From the NCBI GenBank assembly GCA_018266255.1, contig JAFEAT010000002.1:1-64000 (forward strand): 64,000 nucleotides of DNA, given 5' to 3'. The DNA comes from Cyanobacteria bacterium SZAS-4. GTDB taxonomy: Bacteria > Cyanobacteriota > Vampirovibrionia > Obscuribacterales > Obscuribacteraceae. The number at the start of each line of letters is the position of its first letter. The stretch's first letter is position 1. The translations under genes were made by a program, and so were the position numbers. The notes under the pieces are model-generated. The model did no database searches. It saw only the letters and a list, made by a program, of their open reading frames with translations, and had not been told where the DNA came from. Positions 41,511 to 50,036 of the stretch are shown one piece after another.

Positions 41511-43709
41511 ATGGTTTCTGACAATCCGGCAATCAAACCAACCGATGAAACTACGAATCACCAGAGTGATAGCACGCATCAAAGTTCGAGTATGAGCATG
41601 CTTAACGTAGTTAAACCTGGTGACTTTGCAAACCTGCCGAAATCTTCAGATACATGGAGTCAGTTTTTGCCCCATGACCTCCAAATTGTCGATTCAACTT
41701 CGTCCAAGCCAGCAGATGCAACTAAACCGGCAGACGAAGCCAAACCAGGTGATGCCACCAAACCTGCAGACCAATTGCCTGCGGGAGAGGAGCGTCACGG
41801 AAATACGACAGTCAAGAAAGATGACCAGGGAAGCATCAAGGAATACAGTAACGGAGATTACACACTTGCAAAACACGATGACGGCAAGTGGTATTACCAT
41901 CAAAACGGTGATGGACACGACTTTGTTGAAGTCAAAGGTGATTCCATCAAAATGGATGAGCAGGGGAAAGTCACCTATGGCGAAAGCGGATTGTTCGGTA
42001 AAGACAATCAAACTTTAGGTGATGGCAGCACTGGATTTTTATCTTCTATTACAAGCGCAGCTTCGCACGTCGAAGATGCGGTGGTGAACCATCCGCTCGA
42101 TACATTCAATTCAGTCGCGTTCATGCCTCTTGCCGCGGTGGATGCGATAGCCGGCACACATACGATCCAGGCGATCGGAGAAATCGAAAAAGGCGCGGTG
42201 GATGAGGTTGTGAATCATCCCGGTGAAATTCTAAAAGACGTGGCAATCGGCGCTGCGATCGGAGCGTTAACTGTAGCCACCGGTGGTGGTGCCCTGGTGG
42301 CACTGGGCATAGGTGCGGCTGCGTTGACAGCAACTGAATTGATCAAAAACAAAGGTGACTTGGGCGGCGTTGTTGATGATGCAAAAGCTTTAGGAAACAC
42401 GGTTGTCGACTGGGGGCAAGATTTTGCTACGGTTGCAGGTTCTGGACCACACACGCAGGAAGAACTTGCCGCTGCTCAGCAGGGCTTACATGAAGCAGGG
42501 GCATTCGGTGCCCACGTTGTCGCCGGCGCTGCCGGTGGTGCGGCTGGCGGAGTCGCGGCCGAGGCTGTGGGTCTATCAAACGCTGTACCTAATGTTGCTC
42601 GAGCTGCTGTTTCCAGATTTGGAAGAACTCCGAGCGAAACTGTTGATAATGCCATTCCAAAAGGCGCGCCAGCTTTGAGAAGCGACGGCACTGAATATCC
42701 GGCTCCTGCTGGCAGAGACTTTGAGCCTGGTGTCCTGGAAGCAAAAACTGCGAATCTCAAGAAAGATCTCGGAATTTCAAGATTTACCAGTCAGGCTGAG
42801 CAACGAGAGAAGTTGCTCGCTGATTTGGAGAACAACGGACCTGGTATCCAGATAAGTCGTGATGGAGACAATGTACGCATTCTCAATGGCAATACTCGTT
42901 ATGCGCTAGCCAAGGAACTAGGTATTCCTGATTCCGAAATTCCTGTACGGGGTGGACCAGATTTTACGGTTAAACAATATCTTCGGCCAGGAAATGGTGA
43001 ACCTGTAACCGAGCCAATTACTTTGCCGCGGGGCGTTGATGAACCTGTAGCCGAGCCAATTACTTTGCCGCGGGGCGTTGATGAACCTGTAACCGAGCCA
43101 ATCACTTTGCCGCGGGGCGCTGATGAACCGGTAACCGAGCCAATTACTTTGCCGCGGGATGCTGGTGAACCTGTTACCGAGCCGATCGCTTTGCCTCGGG
43201 ACGCTGGTGAACCACCATCGTTAGCAACTCCTAGAGAACCTTTAGAGAATCAAGGCGCATTCACTTTGCCGAATGGCGAATCGATCAATCCCAACACGAT
43301 CGATATCATGAGAGGCTCTGGCTTGACACAAGATTCCTATCTCTATCGAACTATGGCTCCTGAATATTTGGACGTGGAAAACGGCTTGGTCGCTGCAAAT
43401 CCTAATTCTTGTTGTCTAATTCGCAATACAGATTTGCCACCACGATTGGAGGTTACACTCGACGACGGTCGTGTCGTCAAGTTACCGCAGATCACCAACG
43501 CGACTCAGGTCAAGCCCGGGCTCAATGTTGCGTCAGGCAATCCATCAGGTGCTTACGGAGCCGACGGACAAGTCTTAGTGGGAATTCGCCTCGGCGACGC
43601 GCTTGCTAAGGGCGGACAACTCTACAGAGATGAGAGCGCTGGAATACCTGGTGCGTATTACCTTACGTTTGACGGTTCCGTGCCATTCTATTTTGTTCCG
43701 CCATGGTAA
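41511..43709 (+). CDS. Large modular toxin-like protein with 14-residue tandem repeat
   Basis: The protein has 732 residues; ATG 41511 has GAGG 6 bases upstream, better than ATG 41499. There is no signal peptide. Modules in order: polar N-terminus; a repeat-like stretch (KHDDGKWYYHQNGDGHD) echoing the calpain-like protein; a helical region with a glycine-zipper stretch at about 245-270 (AIGAAIGALTVATGGGALVA); a ParB-like nucleotide/DNA-binding-type block near 450-490 (ISRDGDNVRILNGNTRYALA); five 14-residue repeats at about 497-566 (EPVTEPITLPRGVD); then a compact C-terminal domain (about 580-732) beginning SYLYRTMAPEYLD, of a type seen as payloads in polymorphic toxins. The payload family cannot be named. 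Confidence 0.78.
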   Translation: MVSDNPAIKPTDETTNHQSDSTHQSSSMSMLNVVKPGDFANLPKSSDTWSQFLPHDLQIVDSTSSKPADATKPADEAKPGDATKPADQLPAGEERHGNTTVKKDDQGSIKEYSNGDYTLAKHDDGKWYYHQNGDGHDFVEVKGDSIKMDEQGKVTYGESGLFGKDNQTLGDGSTGFLSSITSAASHVEDAVVNHPLDTFNSVAFMPLAAVDAIAGTHTIQAIGEIEKGAVDEVVNHPGEILKDVAIGAAIGALTVATGGGALVALGIGAAALTATELIKNKGDLGGVVDDAKALGNTVVDWGQDFATVAGSGPHTQEELAAAQQGLHEAGAFGAHVVAGAAGGAAGGVAAEAVGLSNAVPNVARAAVSRFGRTPSETVDNAIPKGAPALRSDGTEYPAPAGRDFEPGVLEAKTANLKKDLGISRFTSQAEQREKLLADLENNGPGIQISRDGDNVRILNGNTRYALAKELGIPDSEIPVRGGPDFTVKQYLRPGNGEPVTEPITLPRGVDEPVAEPITLPRGVDEPVTEPITLPRGADEPVTEPITLPRDAGEPVTEPIALPRDAGEPPSLATPREPLENQGAFTLPNGESINPNTIDIMRGSGLTQDSYLYRTMAPEYLDVENGLVAANPNSCCLIRNTDLPPRLEVTLDDGRVVKLPQITNATQVKPGLNVASGNPSGAYGADGQVLVGIRLGDALAKGGQLYRDESAGIPGAYYLTFDGSVPFYFVPPW
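42999..43208 (+). repeat. 42-bp in-frame tandem repeat, five units
   Basis: Units of 42 bases encode EPVTEPITLPRGVD with variation at the last two positions (VD, AD, AG). The repeat links the ParB-like block to the C-terminal payload-like domain. Confidence 0.92.
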
Positions 43710-43958
43710 GTGAGGAGGTCTGAGACCAGTGTAAGCAGCAAATTCGCATTGCACGGACCATACCCAAATTTTTTACAGATATGTCCGGATTTGTTTTCCA
43801 CTGCGTAGTTATTATCTAAACGTTCAAACAAATTCGTCAGCACAATTACCAAACAAAATGATTGACCTTCATTGCAAGCACGTTTTGCGATAAAGCTCTC
43901 TCTGTGCTGCGTAGATTCAGTGAACATCGAGATCCAGCAAGTGATGGGAGATTTGAAA

Positions 43959-45152
43959 GTGGCACCGAAATACGATACACCAGAAGCGCAAGCCGCAGCA
44001 AAAACAGGTACCACTGAAGCGGGGGTCAAGTACCTTGAACAGCAAGGTCGCACCTCGCAAGATATTCAAGCCTACATTCGAGACCTTCACGAAAACAATC
44101 CTAAAGCTTATCGTGAAACTATCGATTCCATTTATCGACAGGTACGCTCAGATGCAAGTGACCCAGCTAAGGCCACGTTAAATGGTCTGCTTCCTAAAAT
44201 TGATTTGACAGATAATTCTGTTGATCCACAAGGTGCACTAAACGACCGGGCCAATTTCTCTGGTGATAGTACCGTTTCGGGCGTGCAAACGGATGCCTCC
44301 GGACATGCAATAAACTATGGCGGAACAGCAGCTGACGGTCGAAGCGGCATGTTCATGAATGATAAAGGTCAAACAACGGCATTCAGTGTTGGTGACCAGG
44401 GCGGCGTACAAGTAACCAGCACAGGTCAAGACGGTGCGGTGACCACTTTCAATCACACAGATGTAGATCCAAAATCAGTTAAACTCGATCCGAACACAGG
44501 CGAGTTAACTATGAATCGCACCGGTCTCGGTGACGGACAAACTGGCACTGTGACTGTTCATCCAGGTGGTGCAGAAACAACAGCCATTACTAACAAAGAT
44601 CAAACAGTTACCACTATCGATCGCACTCAAGCTGGAGGAGACATTACTGGATTCCACTCTAATGCGCCTGGTCAAAAAAACATTCACTTCGAGAATGGCA
44701 AATGGTCAGGGCTTCCTGGAGTAGCCGACGGCACTCAACCGGCCAACGTGCGAGTTGAAGCAAACGGAAAAGTCGCCTACGATTTACCCAACGAAAATTC
44801 GATGGCAGTATCACCGGAAGGTGCGATAACAACAACATATAAGGGCGGGAAGGTTAGCATCGAGCAAGGACCTGATGGTCACTTGCAATCCATGACCGTC
44901 AACGGCAACAAACTTGATATTCAAGCGACAGACGGAAAGGTTGATATGAAAGATGGCTACATCGCAATCAAAGATTCCGAAGGTCACGAGCAGCGTTACA
45001 TAAATCCGACAACTGGTCAGATGCTTGAGTTACATCCTGACGGTGGTTGGTACACTCACAATTCTGCTGGTCAATTCGAGCAAGTCGGCGATGATCTCGA
45101 AGGCGTAGATGTGACCACGGATCAGTTGAAACAATTCATCGGAACTGTGTAG
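43959..45152 (+). CDS. Repeat-rich protein, same class as its neighbours
   Basis: The protein has 397 residues. The GTG at 43959 is preferred for the GGGAG 8 bases upstream; ATG 43944 or 43872 would lengthen it. There is no signal peptide. Residues about 1-90 are helical (GRTSQDIQAYIRDLHENNPK). The remainder is strand-rich with words shared with the calpain-like protein (NGKWSGLPG, VEANGKVAYDLPNE, LHPDGGWYTHNSAG). No enzymatic domain is recognised; it could be a repeat platform lacking a payload. It converges with the zinc-ribbon gene 5 bases away. Confidence 0.75.
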   Translation: MAPKYDTPEAQAAAKTGTTEAGVKYLEQQGRTSQDIQAYIRDLHENNPKAYRETIDSIYRQVRSDASDPAKATLNGLLPKIDLTDNSVDPQGALNDRANFSGDSTVSGVQTDASGHAINYGGTAADGRSGMFMNDKGQTTAFSVGDQGGVQVTSTGQDGAVTTFNHTDVDPKSVKLDPNTGELTMNRTGLGDGQTGTVTVHPGGAETTAITNKDQTVTTIDRTQAGGDITGFHSNAPGQKNIHFENGKWSGLPGVADGTQPANVRVEANGKVAYDLPNENSMAVSPEGAITTTYKGGKVSIEQGPDGHLQSMTVNGNKLDIQATDGKVDMKDGYIAIKDSEGHEQRYINPTTGQMLELHPDGGWYTHNSAGQFEQVGDDLEGVDVTTDQLKQFIGTV

Positions 45153-45157
45153 CGCAG

Positions 45158-46234
45158 TTAGTGCCTTATCGCCAATACCGCAATCATAAGTACCAACAGA
45201 AGAATTAGCGCAATGCCGCCAATCATTTGCGGTGACATCTCACCTTCTGGAGTGGATTCAGTTGTTCTTGGAGTGAAGTTGCCGCGAGCCGGTGCTGGTG
45301 TCGAACCGGGTGTATCGACAACGTGATAACATGCTTCGCATACATACTTGCCACCAACATCCATTAATTTGCTGGAGCATTTGGGGCAAGCTGTTGGCGG
45401 TGTGAAAACTGCTGCAGCAGCGGGTTGAGCAAATGGAAGTGCAGGCTTTGTTGCGGGTGCAAAACCTGGAGCATCGACGACGTGATAGCACTGTTCGCAA
45501 ACCATCTTGCCACTGATATCCATCAAGGTACCCGAGCACTTAGGACAGACCTGCCCGCCAGTCGATGTGGATAGTGACATCGCCGGTGATGCTGCTGCCG
45601 ATACAAGTGGTGCGACCGCCGCGGGACGATTGCTCGGAAGAGGCGCTTGCGGAGCGGGTGGAGCGTCTGGCCCATCGACTGTGTGGAAACATTTCTCGCA
45701 TACGGATTTGCCACCTATAGTGACTAAATTACCCGAACACTTTGGGCAAACTGGTGCGGCTGCTGCGCTAGGCGTCGGTATCGAGGGTGGTGCTTGTGTT
45801 AGAGCTGGTGTGGGCGGCGCATGACTGGGTCCAGGACTCTGTGCGGCTGGTGCGACGGGTGCTGCGGATGGTTGAGCGCCCGGTCTCGCCGCTGCAGCTT
45901 CAGCTGGATCGACTGAGTGAAAGCACTTTTCACAGACGAACTTTCCACTCATATTAATCAGATTGCCTGAGCATTTTGGGCAAACTGTCGGCGCTCCTGC
46001 TGCCGCCGGAGCTGGTCCAGGCGCTGGTCCCGGAGCTGATAACTGCATGGCAGGTCGCGGCGCTTGAGGCGGCGCTGCTGGGCGCTGCGGAGTCGGCATC
46101 TCGGCAGACGGGCGCATCGGAGCTGCTCCCATGGTGCTGCCTTTGTCGAAAACCCAATAACATTGTCCGCAAACGTATTTGCTTCCGACGTCATCGGAAT
46201 CTGCACCACATTTAGGACAAGGAACGCTCATCAT
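45158..46234 (-). CDS. Tail-anchored protein with five zinc ribbons
   Basis: The protein has 358 residues. Five zinc-ribbon units, each CxxC-(about 13)-CxxC (CPKCSGNLINMSGKFVCEKC and variants), are spaced by Pro/Ala-rich linkers. The Cys pairs are intact in all five. The sequence ends with one hydrophobic segment (MIGGIALILLLVLMIAVLAI) and a short basic tail, so it is tail-anchored with the ribbons in the cytoplasm. Zinc ribbons often mediate protein or nucleic-acid contacts. No Shine-Dalgarno stands out before the double ATG. Confidence 0.83.
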   Translation of the reverse strand: MMSVPCPKCGADSDDVGSKYVCGQCYWVFDKGSTMGAAPMRPSAEMPTPQRPAAPPQAPRPAMQLSAPGPAPGPAPAAAGAPTVCPKCSGNLINMSGKFVCEKCFHSVDPAEAAAARPGAQPSAAPVAPAAQSPGPSHAPPTPALTQAPPSIPTPSAAAAPVCPKCSGNLVTIGGKSVCEKCFHTVDGPDAPPAPQAPLPSNRPAAVAPLVSAAASPAMSLSTSTGGQVCPKCSGTLMDISGKMVCEQCYHVVDAPGFAPATKPALPFAQPAAAAVFTPPTACPKCSSKLMDVGGKYVCEACYHVVDTPGSTPAPARGNFTPRTTESTPEGEMSPQMIGGIALILLLVLMIAVLAIRH

Positions 46235-46385
46235 AGGTTTTTATAACCGGCTAGTGCTGAGTTTCGAAGGGGACCGCCAAACTTCCATTAGATTAGCAGA
46301 TTATGCTTTTGGTGTTTCCAGAAGCTGAAACCCCGCCCTGGTCATGATATCTTATCTTTTGACTCCCCCTTTTACCCACTCACTT

Positions 46386-46784
46386 ATGACGTCACATAAA
46401 ATCGACGGAAAATGGCGGGGACACTACACTTACTCGTCCAGCCCCGATTCAGGCAGTTCATTCGATGCACGTTTCGAAGACCGCAAAGGCGCGTTGTCTG
46501 GCGATATCGTAGATGACGAGTGGCTTGGCCCTGCCCTGATCGTGGGAAGCTTCTCTTTTCCAGATGTTTCTTTTACCAAGCAGTATACGAAGTTGAAAGC
46601 ATCGACCATCGACTACAAGGGAACAATGAGTGGCGACGGCAAAACCATGAGCGGAACCTGGGTCATTTTCGATTCGAGATATCCACTGCGCGGCACCTGG
46701 CACGCGTACCGCGCAGACCAGCAGGCTGAAAAGCGGCAAGCCAAAACGAGTGCGGTGAAAGAGAAGCCTGAAGAAGTCTTTTAG
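46386..46784 (+). CDS. Small beta-rich hypothetical protein
   Basis: The protein has 132 residues from ATG 46386; an ATG at 46344 is possible. The sequence is beta-rich with Gly/Asp turns (KIDGKWRGHYTYSSSPDSG; YKGTMSGDGKTMSGTWVIFD), as in lipocalin-like or small barrel proteins, with a charged C-terminal tail. No signal peptide. It converges with the MshEN-type gene 3 bases away. The function is unknown. Confidence 0.66.
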   Translation: MTSHKIDGKWRGHYTYSSSPDSGSSFDARFEDRKGALSGDIVDDEWLGPALIVGSFSFPDVSFTKQYTKLKASTIDYKGTMSGDGKTMSGTWVIFDSRYPLRGTWHAYRADQQAEKRQAKTSAVKEKPEEVF

Positions 46785-46787
46785 GCT

Positions 46788-47981
46788 TTAGGCGACTTCT
46801 GCGATCTTGGCGACGATGCTTCGTGCTTCTGATATAGAGCTGTTCCAGGTCAATTCTTTACGCGCTTCTTTCACCGACGTGCCAGTTCGCAGGCAATAGT
46901 GGAAGACCATGATGGCTTGATCCATATTTGCCACTCCGGTGCGGACAAGATTGAGTGAATGCACAGCAACTTTCAATGCCTTCAGATCGATGGCATTGTT
47001 GGCCAGTAGCGCCGTTGCAGGATCATCAACGAGGCTCGGAAAATTCTCGAGCGCAGTGCGCAAATCTTTGTCTGAAATTTTGCGGGAGCGTTTCAGGAAG
47101 TCCACAATGTTTTTCTTGAACTCACCGAGTTCTTGCAAGACCTTTTCTACAGATACTTGATGAGAATGTGCTTGACGCAGCAACTCTTGTGCCTGACTGG
47201 AATTCAGCCGCTCACTCAGCACCATGCTTTGCAAACGGAGGGCTGCTTTAAGCACCAGGGGCGGAACCAAATTTCGCTCTGCCAAGATTTCGCCGATCGG
47301 TTTGTTCGATTCGATTCCGATTTCGGCCGCATTGAGCACTTCAGTTTCGCTCAAAATTCCTGCTTCGCACAGCAATTCTCCAATCTTCGGCATGACTGCT
47401 GGAATCTCTACATCGCAGTGTGTAAGCGCTTCTAGCACAGTAATGTGCGAAGCGAAAATGTGTTTGAAGGCACGAATGGCGATTGAGCGAGAGATGCATT
47501 TTCCTCTCACCAGAACCAACAATTCTAGTGCAGCTTTCAATTCTTTAGTCGTCAAAGTTTCTGTGAGAATTAGCAATCTGCCAAGCTGCAGATTATTCTG
47601 CTGGCACTGCTCAGTTAGGCTATCCAGCTCATCTTCCGAGAGCACTTTGGCATCGATTAATAGCTCGGCGAGTTTTCTGCGCGGGACATCTTCTACTTTA
47701 TGAACGATGCTGAAAAATGGAAGGCACTCAGAAATCGCTTTTATCACAACCGGCACGGCCATTTCCTTTGTGATTTCGCCTTGCTTGACCATCTGCGATG
47801 CTTGCAAAAGCGAGGTCAAATCACCTTCTCCGAGGTGACCGCTCATGACGAGCGCGCGACCAAAAGGAATATTCATCTTATTGGCCATGATGTGGGCTTG
47901 AACCAAAACTTCGCCGCTAATCAATCCCGATGAGCTGATCAGTTCGGAAGCAATAGAGCTAATTGTCATGTCAGGTCGCAT
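46788..47981 (-). CDS. MshEN/T2SSE-N-like multi-domain helical protein
   Basis: The frame gives 397 residues from ATG 47981, chosen because TAGGAG lies 10 bases upstream; the open frame continues to 48119 with no ribosome site. Repeated helical units carry the GspE/PilB N-terminal-domain style words IGELLCEAGILSETEVLNAA, IGEILAERNLVPPLVLKAAL and GRLLILTETLTTKELKAALE. Such domains often bind cyclic di-GMP or partner ATPases. No ATPase domain is present, so it is an adaptor or receptor-only protein (inference). Confidence 0.78.
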   Translation of the reverse strand: MRPDMTISSIASELISSSGLISGEVLVQAHIMANKMNIPFGRALVMSGHLGEGDLTSLLQASQMVKQGEITKEMAVPVVIKAISECLPFFSIVHKVEDVPRRKLAELLIDAKVLSEDELDSLTEQCQQNNLQLGRLLILTETLTTKELKAALELLVLVRGKCISRSIAIRAFKHIFASHITVLEALTHCDVEIPAVMPKIGELLCEAGILSETEVLNAAEIGIESNKPIGEILAERNLVPPLVLKAALRLQSMVLSERLNSSQAQELLRQAHSHQVSVEKVLQELGEFKKNIVDFLKRSRKISDKDLRTALENFPSLVDDPATALLANNAIDLKALKVAVHSLNLVRTGVANMDQAIMVFHYCLRTGTSVKEARKELTWNSSISEARSIVAKIAEVA

Positions 47982-48359
47982 GGTAGAGCGACTCCTAGAG
48001 GCTGGCACGAGGGCTTTATTCTCGTTGCGTTTGTGAGATGCCACGGCGATCTGAGCCTGCATCAAAGCAGACCAATCAGAGATCGGGGGACTGGATGCGC
48101 GATACCGATGGCGGTGCATCGCAAATGCATCTAGTAATTTAGGTGAAACCTCTCGACGGTCGGTACTTCCGTTCGATGTCTATAATATGAAACCGACCTC
48201 ACCTTTCGTCAATACGGGAAAATACGTAGTTCCACTTATTGGGTCGAATTGGACCAGCTGGACAGGGGACCGTGATGACCATAATGTGGGTATGAAACGC
48301 TTCAACAGCTACCCTGAGCAGGCTTATGCTTCTGGCCGGGCTTTTGCTCCACCGGACAA
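47982..48359. other. Upstream region of MshEN-type gene, uncertain coding
   Basis: These 378 bases hold the possible N-terminal extension of the gene above (to 48119). They also hold a TATAAT box at 48181-48186 directly abutting an ATG at 48187 on the plus strand. The 79-residue ORF from that ATG (48187-48426) has no Shine-Dalgarno, overlaps the end of the WG-repeat gene and shows no family features, so it is not annotated. Confidence 0.4.
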
Positions 48360-49895
48360 TCAACGATTCAAGACATCGTCCTGGATGTTTGAAATCCACG
48401 CTGCTCGACTGTCACCATGGATGTAGCGATAACTAATGACGATATCGTCCATGTAGCGAATCTCGACAGATTCACAGCCGTTGCCACAACTGCTGGCATT
48501 CGTTGAGTAGGTGTCTATGTCGCCATCGGAATCTGTTGGAGCACCAAGGAGCAGTCTTACTTGATCTTTGAACATGCCAATCAAATTGAATTGCTTGGCA
48601 AACTCAGTGAATAGATCTTGCCTTGAATAATAGTTTGGTTTGCCAGCACTGATCCATTTTGTTTTTAGAAATCCTGGAGTATTGACACAAACTCGTGCCA
48701 GATTGTTTTCAAAGTCTGATGCCTTAGCAAAGCTTGGTGGCAAAGCCCATTCACCTTTAATGTCTATAAATCCAACTGACGGTGTACTGGACGCAACGTC
48801 CACCATCCGACACAGCCCGGAGTGAAAATCTGGAGCGATGACTATGTCGGAAGGTTCTCTTTCGATGTTGAATTTGGCTGGGATAGCGACTTTCCCAGTC
48901 TTATCAATAAAGCCCCAGTGAGCGTCTTTGGGAACGCGCTGCAGGTATGCAAATTTCGAAGGAGCTTTATGTCCGCCCAAAGCTACAGCTGCTAGTCCAT
49001 TGTGAAAGTCGCCCGCCAGGCTGCAATCGGTGGGGAGAGCGAAGCGTTCCCGACCTTTTGTATCGATAAAGTGAAAGCGATTAGCAAAAAATACGGCGGC
49101 GAGTCCTTCCGAGAACAGTCCAGCTTCATCGTAGATTGGCTCTGTGATAGCTTTTCCTTTGGTATCGACGTATCCCAACTTCTTCCGAGAGACGTCGGTG
49201 TATCTAGCTAGACCCTCCGAAAAAGTCTTTCCACGATATCGATCAATCATCGGAGTCGGGATACTTTTGCCGGTTTTAATATCCAGAATGTAGAAATCAT
49301 TTTCTCCATTCTGTTTCTTTTTCATCACAAGCACGCCGTCTGTTGAAACACCTTCTTCTGGTTCAAATTCTGGCTCTAAACTGCGTACGACTCTTCCCTT
49401 GCGATCGACTATTTCCCACCTGTGTTCGTTTGGTTCTTGTACAAGCGCGTAGCCATTACTGAAATCGTTTACGTGTTCATAGATAGGTTCTACTGCAACT
49501 TTTCCGCTGTCATCGACAAATCCCCACAGTTGACCGCGCTTTACCGGAATAAGTGGTTGCTTATACGACCACGGATTCAGTTCGACTATGAGTTCGCGGT
49601 CAGTACCGGCTGCCTTTGTGCGAAGTTCGTGACCCCAAGATTGGTCGAGTTTTTGGGACCAAACGTTTTGCCAATTTTTCAAGTTCGGACTGGAGTCAGC
49701 GACAATCTTTCCGGTTCTGTCGATGAGCTTCCATTGTTCATCTTCGAAGACTGATGGTGGGATTTCGACGCGATGTTTGTGGATGAGGACTTGCTCTTTC
49801 TGGTGATGGACATTCGCGAAATGCACTCCAGCCAGTAGACTGCAGCAAGCGAGAAAAGCAAAAGTACCCAGCATGTTTAATCGCGATATCTTCAT
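48360..49895 (-). CDS. Exported WG-repeat protein
   Basis: The protein has 511 residues. The N-terminal signal or anchor is MKISRLNMLGTFAFLACCSL. WG repeats (about 30 residues, strand-turn-strand) are visible as WKLIDRTGKIVADSS, LWGFVDDSGKVAVEPIYEHV, LGYVDTKGKAITEPIYDEA, HWGFIDKTGKVAIPAKF and VGFIDIKGEWALPPSFAKA. The last about 90 residues form a separate domain with cysteines (NASSCGNGCESVEIRYMDD). WG-repeat proteins are typically extracytoplasmic; their activity is unknown. No obvious Shine-Dalgarno precedes the ATG. Confidence 0.85.
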   Translation of the reverse strand: MKISRLNMLGTFAFLACCSLLAGVHFANVHHQKEQVLIHKHRVEIPPSVFEDEQWKLIDRTGKIVADSSPNLKNWQNVWSQKLDQSWGHELRTKAAGTDRELIVELNPWSYKQPLIPVKRGQLWGFVDDSGKVAVEPIYEHVNDFSNGYALVQEPNEHRWEIVDRKGRVVRSLEPEFEPEEGVSTDGVLVMKKKQNGENDFYILDIKTGKSIPTPMIDRYRGKTFSEGLARYTDVSRKKLGYVDTKGKAITEPIYDEAGLFSEGLAAVFFANRFHFIDTKGRERFALPTDCSLAGDFHNGLAAVALGGHKAPSKFAYLQRVPKDAHWGFIDKTGKVAIPAKFNIEREPSDIVIAPDFHSGLCRMVDVASSTPSVGFIDIKGEWALPPSFAKASDFENNLARVCVNTPGFLKTKWISAGKPNYYSRQDLFTEFAKQFNLIGMFKDQVRLLLGAPTDSDGDIDTYSTNASSCGNGCESVEIRYMDDIVISYRYIHGDSRAAWISNIQDDVLNR

Positions 49896-49989
49896 TTTGA
49901 TTGTTGATGCCGAGAGCTTGAGGACACTAATCTAGATTCTAGAATAGGTTGTTAAACGGTGCACGATTCTAGACGAGTCGCTATGCTGC

Positions 49990-50030
49990 GCCGGTCAATA
50001 GACCGGCGGCCCTTGCCGGCTGAAGCCGGC
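49990..50030. repeat. Twin GC-rich hairpins downstream of the exported protein gene
   Basis: CCGGTC aata GACCGG (49991-50006) and GCCGGC tgaa GCCGGC (50015-50030) lie side by side just after the stop at 50037 of the minus-strand gene. No T-run follows on either strand, so they may block RNA decay rather than terminate. Confidence 0.6.
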
Positions 50031-50036
50031 GCTCTG

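Noticed and set aside
48187..48426. 79-residue plus-strand ORF next to a TATAAT box
   Set aside because: The -10 box abuts the ATG so transcription would begin inside the ORF; it overlaps the WG-repeat gene and has no recognisable content.
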